A stretch of DNA of 64,000 nucleotides from JASHUC01 sp963849095 (GTDB lineage: Bacteria > Pseudomonadota > Gammaproteobacteria > Steroidobacterales > Steroidobacteraceae). The translations under genes were made by a program, and so were the position numbers. Below, in pieces: positions 26,755-36,406 of this stretch. Where the stretch lies: positions 124,001 to 188,000 of the forward strand of contig CAWKGA010000002.1 in NCBI GenBank assembly GCA_963849095.1, in the 5' to 3' direction. The notes below the pieces were generated by a model that was not told the DNA's origin, ran no database searches, and was given only the letters and a program-made list of their open reading frames with translations. The stretch's first letter is position 1. Each line of letters opens with the position of its first letter.

Positions 26755-27966
26755 TCAGTAGAAGGCTTGCAGCCCCGTCTGCGCGCGGCCGAGGATCAGC
26801 GCGTGAACGTCGTGAGTCCCCTCGTAGGTGTTGACCGCCTCGAGGTTCTGCGCGTGACGCATGACGTGATAGCCGCTCTGGATGCCGTTGCCGCCGTGCA
26901 TGTCGCGCGCGAGGCGGGCGATGTCGAGCGCCTTGCCGCAGTTGTTGCGCTTCACGATCGAGATCATCTCGGGAGCCGCCTGGCCGGCATCGAGCAGGCG
27001 GCCGACACGCAGGCAGGCCTGCAGGCCGAGCGCGATCTCCGTCTGCATGTCCGCGAGCTTTCTCTGGAACAGCTGCGTCTGCGCGATCGGGCGGCCGAAC
27101 TGGACGCGCTCGAGCCCGTAATCGCGGGCCCGATGCCAGCAGTCCTCGGCGGCGCCCATCACGCCCCAGGAGATTCCATAGCGCGCACGATTCAAGCACT
27201 CGAACGGGCCCTTCAATCCGGAGACGCCGGGCAGCAATTGCTCCTCCGGCACCTCCACCCCGCTCATGAGGATCTCCCCCGTCACCGACGCGCGCAGCGC
27301 AAGCTTGCCGTCGATCCTCGGCGCGGAGAGCCCCGCCATGCCCTTCTCGAGAATGAAGCCGCGAATCTCACCCTGATGCGCCGCCGACTTCGCCCAGACG
27401 ACGAACACGTCGGCGATCGGGCTGTTCGAGATCCAGGTCTTCGAGCCGGTCAGCCGATAGCCGTGCCCCGTCGCCTCGGCGAGCGTGCGCAGGCTCGACG
27501 GGTCGGAGCCCGCCCCCGGCTCCGTCAAGCCGAAGCAGCCGATCCACTCCCCGCTCGCGAGCCGGGGCAGGTATTTGCGGCGCTGGGCCTCCGTGCCGAA
27601 TGCGTGGATCGGGTGCATGACGAGCGAGGACTGAACGCTCATCATCGACCGGTAGCCCGAGTCGATCCGCTCGATCTCCCGCGCCGCGAGCCCGTAGGCG
27701 ACGTGCGAGGCTCCGGCTCCGCCATATTCGCTCGGCAGAGTCATCCCGAGCAGTCCGAGGGCTCCGTACTCCGCCAGTATCCGTGGGTCCGTGCGTTCCT
27801 GAAGGTAGTCCTCGGTGACGCGCGGCAGGAGCTTGCCCTGCGCGAACGCCCTCGCCGCGTCCCGGAGCAGCCGCTCCTCCTCCGTCAACTGCGCGTCGAG
27901 CAGGAAGGGGTCTCGCCAGTCGAAGCCGGCGAGCGCTCCTACCGATGTGCCGGGAGACCGTGTCAT
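26755..27966 (-). CDS. Acyl-CoA dehydrogenase, glutaryl-CoA dehydrogenase type
   Basis: The 403-aa flavoenzyme starts at the ATG at 27966 with AGGAGG nine bases upstream. It contains the FAD-binding motifs CFGLTEPGAGSDPSSLRT and GSKTWISNSPIADVFVVWA, the GcdH-like segment RYGISWGVMGAAEDCWHRARDY, and the catalytic glutamate in NTYEGTHDVHALILGRAQTGLQAF. Glutaryl-CoA dehydrogenases oxidise and decarboxylate glutaryl-CoA to crotonyl-CoA in lysine, tryptophan and benzoyl-CoA breakdown. The residues match that subfamily, but related dehydrogenases share them. It is 99 bp upstream of the SnoaL cluster on the same strand, so it could supply or share a pathway with it. Confidence 0.83.
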   Translation of the reverse strand: MTRSPGTSVGALAGFDWRDPFLLDAQLTEEERLLRDAARAFAQGKLLPRVTEDYLQERTDPRILAEYGALGLLGMTLPSEYGGAGASHVAYGLAAREIERIDSGYRSMMSVQSSLVMHPIHAFGTEAQRRKYLPRLASGEWIGCFGLTEPGAGSDPSSLRTLAEATGHGYRLTGSKTWISNSPIADVFVVWAKSAAHQGEIRGFILEKGMAGLSAPRIDGKLALRASVTGEILMSGVEVPEEQLLPGVSGLKGPFECLNRARYGISWGVMGAAEDCWHRARDYGLERVQFGRPIAQTQLFQRKLADMQTEIALGLQACLRVGRLLDAGQAAPEMISIVKRNNCGKALDIARLARDMHGGNGIQSGYHVMRHAQNLEAVNTYEGTHDVHALILGRAQTGLQAFY

Positions 27967-28266
27967 GCGAGTGTGCCTCCTACGCAGGGGCGGGGTTATC
28001 TGAGCGGTCAATGGAGCGTGCCACGAAACTCCTGCTCGTCGATTACAACGACAACGTCCGCTCTAGTCAACAACCATTGAGATGAGCCGCGTTTCGCGAG
28101 TTCCGCGACGTCAGGAACACCTGTGTCGTCGGACGTCGCTGGTCAGCTCTCCATAAATAGAAAATGCGTGATTTGGCTCGTTTTTCAGGCTTCCGCCGAG
28201 CCGCAACGAGCGCTGAAATGCTGAAGCCGCGCAGTGAAAAGCGTAAAATCACCCGGAGAATTCATC
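27967..28266. other. Intergenic region between divergent genes
   Basis: These 300 bp are clearly less GC-rich than the rest (for instance CCATAAATAGAAAATGCG near 28151). They should contain the promoter of the acyl-CoA dehydrogenase operon and that of the coiled-coil gene. A TAAAAT near 28245 could be a -10 for the latter. I see no convincing operator or repeat. Confidence 0.4.
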
Positions 28267-28848
28267 GTGGCTGCAGTGATGGCGGAACCGCTGGAAAACC
28301 GCGTGGGAAGGTTGGAGTCGGACATGGCTCATATCCGTGCCGACATCGCGGACATCAAGCTCGACATCCGCGAGCTGCGTGATGCGGTCGTTGGCCTGAA
28401 CGACAAGATGGAGACGCGCTACGCGAGCCTGCGCGCTGAAATGCACAAAGGCCACGCAGATCTGCGCGATGAGATGCACAAGAATCATGCAGACTTGCGC
28501 GACGAGATGCACAATGGTGACGCGGGCTTGCGCGAGGAGATTGCCGGCTTGCGCGACGAGATGCACAAGGGCGACGCAAGTTTGCGCGACGAGATCGCGG
28601 GCCTGCGCACTGAAATGCGCAAGGGCGACACCGATTTGCGCGAGGAGATCGCGGGCCTGCGCGACGAGATGCACAAGGGCGACGCAGGTCTGCGAGAGGA
28701 GATCGCAGGCCTGCGCGACGAGATGCACAGGGGCTCCGAGACCCTGCGGCACGAGCTGACGCGAACATCGCTAACTGACAGGATTTGGACTCTGCTGATG
28801 GGCGCCGCGATCCTGCTCGTCATGGCGCATGGCTTTAAATGGTTCTAG
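28267..28848 (+). CDS. Tail-anchored coiled-coil protein with alternating 11- and 7-residue repeats
   Basis: The 193-aa product starts at GTG 28267, with GGAGA seven bases upstream; ATG 28279 is an alternative. The N-terminal third is a heptad coiled coil (LENRVGRLESDMAHIRADIADIK). Residues 55-159 are regular repeats of LR(D/A/T)EM(H/R)KG(D/H)A(x) (11 residues) and LR(E/D)EIAG (7 residues). The C-terminus is one transmembrane helix (IWTLLMGAAILLVMAHGF) with a four-residue tail. No signal peptide is present, so the rod should lie in the cytoplasm, tethered by its C-terminus. The function is unknown. Similar tail-anchored rods (DUF1640-like, Borrelia Bdr-like) are structural or scaffold proteins. 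Confidence 0.75.
   Translation: MAAVMAEPLENRVGRLESDMAHIRADIADIKLDIRELRDAVVGLNDKMETRYASLRAEMHKGHADLRDEMHKNHADLRDEMHNGDAGLREEIAGLRDEMHKGDASLRDEIAGLRTEMRKGDTDLREEIAGLRDEMHKGDAGLREEIAGLRDEMHRGSETLRHELTRTSLTDRIWTLLMGAAILLVMAHGFKWF
28429..28743 (+). repeat. In-gene tandem repeats coding hendecad/heptad coiled coil
   Basis: The pattern of encoded unit lengths is 11,11,11,7,11,7,11,7,11,7,11, with near-identical DNA such as repeated copies of GCGACGAGATGCACAAGGGC. The 54-bp double unit (11+7 codons) recurs about four times, which is a good substrate for slippage or recombination that keeps the frame. Confidence 0.85.
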
Positions 28849-28897
28849 GTGCCCGCGTGAGATCTCGGCGGCGCAGGCCGAAGAGCGTCCGCCGCGC

Positions 28898-29719
28898 TTA
28901 CTCGCGCAGCGCCTGCCCCAGCGCGACGCCCAGCACTTTGTCGCTTGCGGTCGGAGGCCAGCCGCACTCGTCGGACACGGCGCTCTCGCCCTCGACGATC
29001 CGGCTCTCGAGCACGCCGAGGCCGTCGGCCTCGACCGTCACCACGTCACCGGGCTCGACAGGCCGCGAATTGGCCGGCGTGCCCGAGAGAATTAGATCGC
29101 CCGGCAGCAGCGTCATGATGCGCGCGAGGTCGGCGACCAGATAGGCCATGCTGAAAATCATCCCCGCGACGCTCGACTCCTGGACCACCTTGCCGTTCAC
29201 CCGGGTGCGCAGCACCTGGGCGGCCGGCTGCCAACCGCGCACGACACCGGGACCCACCACGCCGAGCGTATCGGCGCCCTTCACGCGCAGCATGGCGCCC
29301 CGATCGGCATCGCGGAAGTCGTGCAGGGCAAAATCGTTCGCGAGCGTGTAGCCCGCGATGTGCTCGGAAGCCTGCGCGATGCGGATGTTACGCGCGGCGC
29401 GCCCGATGACGATCGCGATCTCCCCCTCGTAGTTGAGAAAGCGGCAGCCGCGGGGCCGGACCACACTGCCCCGGTGGCTGTTGAGGCACGACAGCGGCTT
29501 CTGGAAGTAATGCGGTGCGGGCGGCGGGACCGTCCCTAGCTCCTCTGCGCGGCTTCGATAATTGAGGTGCACGCAGAGGATCTTGGTCGGCTCGACCGGC
29601 GGCAGGTGCACGGCCTCGTCCACACCAATCCGCCTGCCATCCGGCGCCACGAGCAGCTCACCGTCGCGCCGCGCCTCGACGACGGCTCCGCCGAGCAGGA
29701 TGCGGCGCCACTCCTCCAT
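28898..29719 (-). CDS. Fumarylacetoacetate-hydrolase-family protein
   Basis: The 273-aa product starts at the ATG at 29719, sharing a base with the upstream stop (TGATG). The FAH catalytic region is present: KILCVHLNYRSRAEE, the metal-binding acids in FLNYEGEIAIVIG, YTLANDFALHDFRDAD, and GDLILSGTPANSRPVEPGDVVTVEADGLG. The family includes the decarboxylase/isomerase steps of homoprotocatechuate (HpaG) and catechol meta-cleavage, fumarylpyruvate hydrolases and acylpyruvases. Which reaction applies cannot be told from motifs. It is the third gene of an operon with an intradiol dioxygenase and a SnoaL protein, so a role in aromatic ring-fission product processing is likely. Confidence 0.82.
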   Translation of the reverse strand: MEEWRRILLGGAVVEARRDGELLVAPDGRRIGVDEAVHLPPVEPTKILCVHLNYRSRAEELGTVPPPAPHYFQKPLSCLNSHRGSVVRPRGCRFLNYEGEIAIVIGRAARNIRIAQASEHIAGYTLANDFALHDFRDADRGAMLRVKGADTLGVVGPGVVRGWQPAAQVLRTRVNGKVVQESSVAGMIFSMAYLVADLARIMTLLPGDLILSGTPANSRPVEPGDVVTVEADGLGVLESRIVEGESAVSDECGWPPTASDKVLGVALGQALRE

Positions 29720-30201
29720 CAGGCTCCGCCCCTTCCGATGTCCGTCATGGGATAGCCCCGGCCAGCGTAGTCGAAACCCGCGAGCTCCAATGTCTGCAGC
29801 GAGGCGTCCTGTGGAGAGGCGTAGTACGCGCGAATCTCCCGGATGAGCCCGCGGGGGCTGAAGAGGTACCATTCATCGCCGCGCAGCAGCACCCCCGCGC
29901 GGCGCTTGAAATGGCTCCATTCGATGACTGCGCGCCGCGTCGGCGGGTCGCAGAGCACCTGATCGATGGTCCATACGGAGCCGAGGGCCTGCACCGCGTC
30001 GTGCCATTTACGTGCGATGGTGTACGCGCCGCGGAAGGGGCCGCCGTACATCCCCGGTGGGAAGTAGTGAACCGCGTCGGGCTCGAAGTAGCTCGCGATC
30101 CGCTCGACCTCGCCCGTGTTGCATGCGGCGAAATAGTCCCGGATCCACGCCTCCATGGTTGCGGCAGTGAGCTCGCCCGCCGGCGCGCCGCTATCGCTCA
30201 T
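29719..30201 (-). CDS. SnoaL-like polyketide-cyclase/dehydratase-fold protein
   Basis: The 160-aa cytoplasmic protein starts at the ATG at 30201 (MSDSGAPAGELTAATMEAWIRDYFAACNTGEVERI). The SnoaL fold shows in ASYFEPDAVHYFPPGMYGGPFRGAYTIARKWHD, WTIDQVLCDPPTRRAVIEWSHFK and YLFSPRGLIREIRAYYASPQD. It has no signal peptide, unlike the three exported paralogues at 24.4-26.7 kb, and it lacks their PPDRPP...NPVTG tail, so it is a separate lineage. It is the middle gene of the intradiol dioxygenase operon. A role as isomerase or dehydratase of the ring-cleavage product is possible but unproven. Confidence 0.75.
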   Translation of the reverse strand: MSDSGAPAGELTAATMEAWIRDYFAACNTGEVERIASYFEPDAVHYFPPGMYGGPFRGAYTIARKWHDAVQALGSVWTIDQVLCDPPTRRAVIEWSHFKRRAGVLLRGDEWYLFSPRGLIREIRAYYASPQDASLQTLELAGFDYAGRGYPMTDIGRGGA

Positions 30202-30238
30202 GCTGGCGCCCCGCCGCGCTCGTGCGTGCCGATGCCGT

Positions 30239-31192
30239 TCATGCCGGCGCATCGCTCCGCTCAGGCTGGCGCGCTGCCTTCGGATCGGCGCGCCGCTTCG
30301 CGGATACTGGTGGTGTGGGAAGCCAGGCTTCGCCCGGCTCGAGGACGAAAACATGCTCGAGGCTGTACCACGGCTCCTTGACGTCCGCGTCCGGGGCCGC
30401 CTCGCCTTCGTGAAGCACATAGTGGCCGATCAGGGTTCGAGTGACGCCGAACTGCGCGTCCGTCTCGAGCAGCGGGTCGTCATGGCTGTAGATCTGCGAG
30501 GTCATGGTCTTGAAGCCCGGCTTGTAGATGAGCGAGTGAAGATGCGCCGGTCGAAATGGATGCCGTCCCTGCGCGGTGAGCAGCGCGCCCGTCGGACCGT
30601 CCATCGGCACCGGATAGCCCGACGGCTTGACGCTGCGATAGGCGAATATTCCGCGCTCGTCGCTCGTGAACTTCCCTCGAAGATTCCACTCCGCCTGGGT
30701 CGGGTCCTGATTCTCGTAGAGTCCGGCCGGCGAGGCGTGCCACACGTCGATCTCCGCCTGGGCGACGGGATTGCCATCGAGGTCAACGATGCGGCCCGTG
30801 AAGAAGAGCGGTCGGCCCGGTGTCGCCGAGCGCACGATGGAGGCGCCGTTTTTCATTTCAGGCGCGCCGGCTCGCCAGAACGGCCCGAGCAGATTCGCGG
30901 AGGTCTGCCGTCTGCCGCGATCGCCGTTGTTCATGAGGCACACCAGCGCGGAGAGTCCGAGCGAGCCTGCGATCAGGCGCGTCTCGTTATGGCTGTCCGT
31001 CGTATGGTGCCCGAGGGCCGTCACGAGATTGATCGCCTGATCGAACTCCTTCTCGGTCAAGCGCACCTCGCGAGCGAAGCCGTGCAGGTGCCGGACGAGC
31101 GACTGCAGGATCTGCCTCATGCGCGGGTCCGCCGTCCTCTCCGTCTCGGCGAGGACCGCGTGCGTGAGCTGGAATTCGTCCTCGATGATCAT
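30239..31192 (-). CDS. Intradiol ring-cleavage dioxygenase (catechol/hydroxyquinol 1,2-dioxygenase type)
   Basis: The 317-aa Fe(III) dioxygenase has GGAGG six bases before its ATG. An N-terminal helical domain for dimerisation (residues about 1-110, ending QTSANLLGPFW) precedes the catalytic beta-sandwich. The four iron ligands are Tyr159 (GLYENQDP), Tyr193 (SGYPVP), His217 and His219 (RPAHLHSL). The segment FKTMTSQIYSHDDPLLETDAQFGVTR is characteristic of hydroxyquinol 1,2-dioxygenases, so that substrate is favoured over catechol. A C-terminal basic, Pro-rich tail of about 30 residues is extra. It is the first gene of a three-gene operon. Confidence 0.87.
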   Translation of the reverse strand: MIIEDEFQLTHAVLAETERTADPRMRQILQSLVRHLHGFAREVRLTEKEFDQAINLVTALGHHTTDSHNETRLIAGSLGLSALVCLMNNGDRGRRQTSANLLGPFWRAGAPEMKNGASIVRSATPGRPLFFTGRIVDLDGNPVAQAEIDVWHASPAGLYENQDPTQAEWNLRGKFTSDERGIFAYRSVKPSGYPVPMDGPTGALLTAQGRHPFRPAHLHSLIYKPGFKTMTSQIYSHDDPLLETDAQFGVTRTLIGHYVLHEGEAAPDADVKEPWYSLEHVFVLEPGEAWLPTPPVSAKRRADPKAARQPERSDAPA

Positions 31193-31438
31193 CGCTCACC
31201 TCCACCCCGCGCGCTTGGCCGTTCCTGCCGATGTCGACTTTTCGCGGAAAGCCTAGGGACGGCCCCTCACGATGTCAACGCGCTGGCGGGCTCGACTGCT
31301 CGCGGCTTTGTTGGGCCCGCGCCTCCACCTGTCGTAGTATTCACCGAAGTATAGCGATCGACCGCAGTCCCGCGGTGATCCGCCGCGGTAAACTTTGAGG
31401 GTCAGGTGCAGATCGAGCTCTTACGGAGGGGGAAAGGC

Positions 31439-32334
31439 ATGGCGCTCCGCAAACGGTCGTCGCTGCGATTCGTGGGCGGGCTCGGCCTGCTCGCGGCAGC
31501 AATCTGGGCGATCCGGGCTCCCGCGGTCTCGGCGCAGCAAACGGTCAACGTCCTGTATGCCGGCTCGCTCGTGAACCTGATGGAACACGGCATCGGCCCT
31601 GCGTTCGATCGCGAGACCGGCGATCGATTCCAGGGTTATGCGGGGGGCTCGAACGCGCTCGCGAACCAGATCAAAGGCAAGCTCCGGCAGGCAGACGTGT
31701 TCATCAGCGCGAACCCGAAGGTGAACGCCGGCCTCACCGGCCCGTCGAACGGCTCGTGGGTGAGCTGGTACATCTCCTTCGCCCAATCGCCGCTCGTGAT
31801 CGGCTACAGTCCCTCGAGCCGCTTCGCCGCCGACTTCAAATCCCGTTCGTGGTACCGTGTGCTGATGGAGCCTGGCATCAGGATTGGACGCACGGACCCG
31901 AAACTCGATCCCAAGGGCGCGCTCGCCTTGCAGCTGATGGGGCAAGCCGAGACCCTTTACGGGATTCCGGGACTGTCGAGAAGAGTGCTGGGTGAGCTGG
32001 AAAACCCGGCGCAGGTGTTGCCGGAGGAGGCGTTGATCGGGCGTCTTCAGTCCGGCCTCCTCGATGCGGGGTTCTTCTATTCGACCGAGACCGCGGATGC
32101 CAGGATCCCGGAGGTAGAACTGCCGGCCTCCATTGGGCCGAAGGCGGTCTACACCGTCACGATCCTGCGCGATGCGCCCCATCCCGGCGGTGCCGATCGG
32201 TTCGTCGCCTTTCTGCTCGGACCCGCGGGACAGCAGCAGCTGAAAGACCATGGGCTCGCGCTGCAGAAGCCGGCGCTCACGGGAGCCGCACGCATCGTGC
32301 CGCGAGATCTCCAATCAATTCTCGACCCGGCATA

Positions 32335-32338
<4 letters not shown>
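31439..32338 (+). CDS. ModA/WtpA-like substrate-binding protein (molybdate or tungstate ABC importer)
   Basis: The 299-aa product starts at the ATG at 31439 behind GGAGG. A signal peptide (GGLGLLAAAIWAIRAPAVSAQQ) is followed by the binding-protein fold: VNVLYAGSLVNLMEHGIGPAFDRETGDRFQGYAGGS (oxyanion-binding Ser in AGSL), ADVFISANPKVNAGL, SPLVIGYSPSSRF, IRIGRTDPKLDPKGALALQLMGQAE and GLLDAGFFYSTE. The motif AGSL and the DPKGxxA region match WtpA/ModA oxyanion-binding proteins. It is translationally linked to the downstream permease-ATPase fusion. Molybdate or tungstate is the likely ligand; sulfate is less likely. Confidence 0.82.
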
Positions 32339-34199
<1,861 letters not shown>

Positions 34200-34203
<4 letters not shown>

Positions 34204-34580
34204 AGCGGGTCGATCCGCCCCGTCTCTCCGACACCGCCGGAGCGCGGGTGCTCCCGGATCGGCCGGATGGGCCGAATCTCAACAGCGCCAACCTGTGCCG
34301 GCGGTATCTTCGCCGCGAGCTGGATGGCCTCATTCAGATCGCGCGCCTCGATCAGATAGAAGCCGGCGAGCTGCTCCTTGGTCTCGGCGAACGGCCCGTC
34401 GGTGACCGACAGGCGCCCGCCGCGCACGCGCACGATGGTGGCCGTGGCGACCGGCTCCAGCGACTCGGACGCCACGCACCGGCCGCTCTGCCGCAGCTGC
34501 GTGTCGTAAGCCAGGCACTCATGGTCGTCGAGCGCAGCGAGCTTGTCCTCTTCGCCGTACACCAGACACAGGTATTTCAT
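34200..34580 (-). CDS. YCII-family (DGPF domain) protein 2
   Basis: The 126-aa product is a small ferredoxin-like-fold protein. It begins MKYLCLVYGEEDKLAALDD and has the diagnostic DGPFAETKEQLAGFYLIEARDLNEAIQLAAKIP. Proteins of this kind are found next to ECF42-group sigma factors and belong to their regulon. Their own activity is unknown. It is the last gene of the MFS-sigma-DGPF-VOC-DGPF cluster. Its stop overlaps by 4 bp with that of the convergent ABC fusion gene. Confidence 0.85.
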
Positions 34581-34632
34581 GTTGAGCCCTTCTCTTCGCG
34601 ATGGTGCCGAGCTCGGCGACTCGACCTCGGCG

Positions 34633-35109
34633 TCACGCCTGGTCGTACGCTCGCTGGAGCGCCGCGATGTCGAGCTTGATCATCTTCAGCATGGCGCGCA
34701 TCACTCGCGTCGATCGGGCGGCATCCGCATCCCGCAGCATCCGCTCGAGCCCGTCAGGCACGATCTGCCACGATAGCCCGTAGCGGTCCCTGAGCCATCC
34801 GCACTGGACCGGCTCACCGCCGTCGAGCAGCCTATCCCATAGCCGGTCGACCTCCTCCTGCGTCTCGCAGCGTACAAAGAACGAGATTGCCGGCGTGAAT
34901 TTGAATTGCGGGCCGCCGTTGAGCGCGATGAACTTCTGTCCCTCCAGCTCGAACGTGACCGACATGAGGGCACCCTTCGGCCCGGGCCCGGCCTCCCCGT
35001 ACCGTATCTCATCGATGAGCCTCGAGTTCTTGAACACGGAGGCGTAGAACCGCGTGGCCTCTTCCGCCTTGCCGTCGAACCAGAGGAACGGTGTGATCTT
35101 GCCACTCAT
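34633..35109 (-). CDS. VOC-family protein (PhnB/3-demethylubiquinone methyltransferase-like)
   Basis: The 158-aa product starts at the ATG at 35109 (MSGKITPFLWFDGKAEEATRFYASVFKNS). The sequence ITPFLWFDGKAEEA...FYxxVF and GLSWQIVPDGLERML are diagnostic for the PhnB-like glyoxalase-fold group. Such proteins are recurrent partners of YCII/DGPF proteins and ECF sigma factors. No metal-binding set typical of active dioxygenases is evident. It sits 16 bp after the first YCII gene and 52 bp before the second, within the same operon. Confidence 0.83.
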   Translation of the reverse strand: MSGKITPFLWFDGKAEEATRFYASVFKNSRLIDEIRYGEAGPGPKGALMSVTFELEGQKFIALNGGPQFKFTPAISFFVRCETQEEVDRLWDRLLDGGEPVQCGWLRDRYGLSWQIVPDGLERMLRDADAARSTRVMRAMLKMIKLDIAALQRAYDQA

Positions 35110-35125
35110 GGTGCCTCCCCCGCCC

Positions 35126-35545
35126 TCAGACGCTCTTCGCCCCGAGCCCGAGCTCGCGGAATCGCCGCACCGCCTCGGTCTGCTCGAAGTCGCCGAGCTC
35201 GAAGATCGGCCGCACTTCGATCTCGCCGTCCTTGCCGTAATGGGCCGGGTTGGGGAAACGCCGGGTCCACTCGATCGCCTCCTCGCGCGATTTGGCCTGG
35301 ATGATGGTGTAGCCCGCGATGAGCTCCTTGGATTCGGCGAACGGCCCATCGACGTACGTGCGCTTGTCGCCGGAATAGAGGATGCGCCATCCCTTGGAGC
35401 TCGCGTGCAACCCGGAGGCATCGACGAGCATGCCGGCCTTGGCGAGTTCCTCGTGATAGCGGCCCATCTCGGCGATGAGCTTGTCCTCGGGCAGGATGCC
35501 GGCCTCGGAATCCCGGGTGGCCTTGACGATGATCATGAATCGCAT
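35126..35545 (-). CDS. YCII-family (DGPF domain) protein 1
   Basis: The 139-aa product starts at the ATG at 35545 with AAGGAG seven bases upstream. It reads MRFMIIVKATRDSEAG and carries DGPFAESKELIAGYTIIQAKSREEAIEWTRRFP, the hallmark of the DGPF/YCII family partnered with ECF42 sigma factors. An open frame continues upstream to 36484 but belongs to the group II intron, not to this gene. Its leader is the 3' exon of that intron, so its transcription from the sigma-factor promoter must cross about 4.1 kb of intron unless splicing or a local promoter helps. Confidence 0.87.
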   Translation of the reverse strand: MRFMIIVKATRDSEAGILPEDKLIAEMGRYHEELAKAGMLVDASGLHASSKGWRILYSGDKRTYVDGPFAESKELIAGYTIIQAKSREEAIEWTRRFPNPAHYGKDGEIEVRPIFELGDFEQTEAVRRFRELGLGAKSV

Positions 35546-35670
35546 CGGTGTACTCCTTGCAGTGACGCCCTCGCGAGCCGCCGGCTCCGAATCGCTCCAG
35601 AGCGCCTCTCTCGTTGAGATAGCCGATCGGCCGCACCCCGAATCGACAGCGATCGCGGTAGGGACGCGCA

Positions 35671-36406
35671 TTACTGCGCGCCCCCCGCACAAAACCGAGC
35701 GTGCCCGATTCGGGCACTCGGCTTCCACCTCGGGTGGTTGACGAGAAAGCGAGCGTCGGGCCAAGGATGAAGGACGCGCGGTCTGGGCAGGAACTCTGCC
35801 GCGAGACTGGCGATGCGCGCCCACGTCATGGGGTCCTTCTGGCTGCGTCGCCTGAGCGTCCGCAGCCAGAGTCCCTTCACGTGGTGATGAAACGCGCCCA
35901 GACTCCGGGCATTGGTCGGCACGGCATGATACGCGAAGTATCCACGCACCACCTGCGCCAACCAGTTGTCCCTGTACCGGGATCGATTCGTGCATCCGCC
36001 GCCGCAGTTCTGCTTTGAGGGCTTTGAGCTTCGCGCGCATCCGATCCCGGCGAGACTTCCGCTTGAGCTGGAAGTGACCGGCACGGGAGCTTCCACAGAG
36101 GTGCTTGAAGCCCAGAAAGTCGAACGTCTCCGGCTTACCCAAGCCCCGCCGGGATCGACGTTCAGTCGCGAAGCGGCCGAACTCAATCAGACGAGTCTTG
36201 TCCGGGTGCAGCGTCAACGCAAACTTCTCCAACCGCTCTCGCAGGTCCGTCAGAAAGCGCTGGGCGTCGTCCTCGTATTCAAAGCCGGCGACAATATCGT
36301 CAGCGTAGCGCACGTAGATGACGTTGCCAGAGCCCTTGCGGTGTCGCCACTGCTCGGCCCATAGATCGAAGCAGTAGTGCAGGTAGACGTTTGCGAGCAT
36401 CGGGGA
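35671..36406 (-). pseudogene. Group II intron reverse transcriptase/maturase, 3' fragment (frameshifted)
   Basis: This is the continuation of the RT gene after the nested element. The minus strand reads ASPMLANVYLHYCFDLWAEQWR, then the catalytic YVRYADDIVAGF, KFALTLHPDKTRLIEFGR and ETFDFLGFKHLCG, then the maturase region. Near 35985-36005 the reading frame shifts: HESIPVQ continues in one frame, but the expected NWLAQVVRGYFAYHAVPTN is in another. The end (HPWPDARFLVNHPRWKPSARIGHARFCAGGAQ, 32 residues) reads through domain V, as is usual in this RT group. No HNH endonuclease domain is visible. Broken by both insertion and frameshift, it should be inactive. Confidence 0.85.
35691..35724 (-). 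ncRNA. Group II intron domain V
   Basis: The minus strand gives AAGCCGAGTGCCC, loop GAAT, CGGGCACGCTCGGTTTT: a 34-nt hairpin with the AGC catalytic triad, bulge and tetraloop of domain V. Domain VI (GGGGGGCGCGCA-GTAA-TGCGCGTCCC) and the 3' end TAC follow at once. Confidence 0.85.

Noticed and set aside
28429..28743. CRISPR-like array
   Set aside because: The repeats are contiguous coding units of 33 and 21 bp without unique spacers, and no cas genes are nearby.
28249..28823. Repeat-rich open frames antisense to the coiled-coil gene
   Set aside because: The repeats are explained by the hendecad/heptad units on the plus strand. The antisense frames (QACDLLSQTCVALVHLV-like) have no start context.
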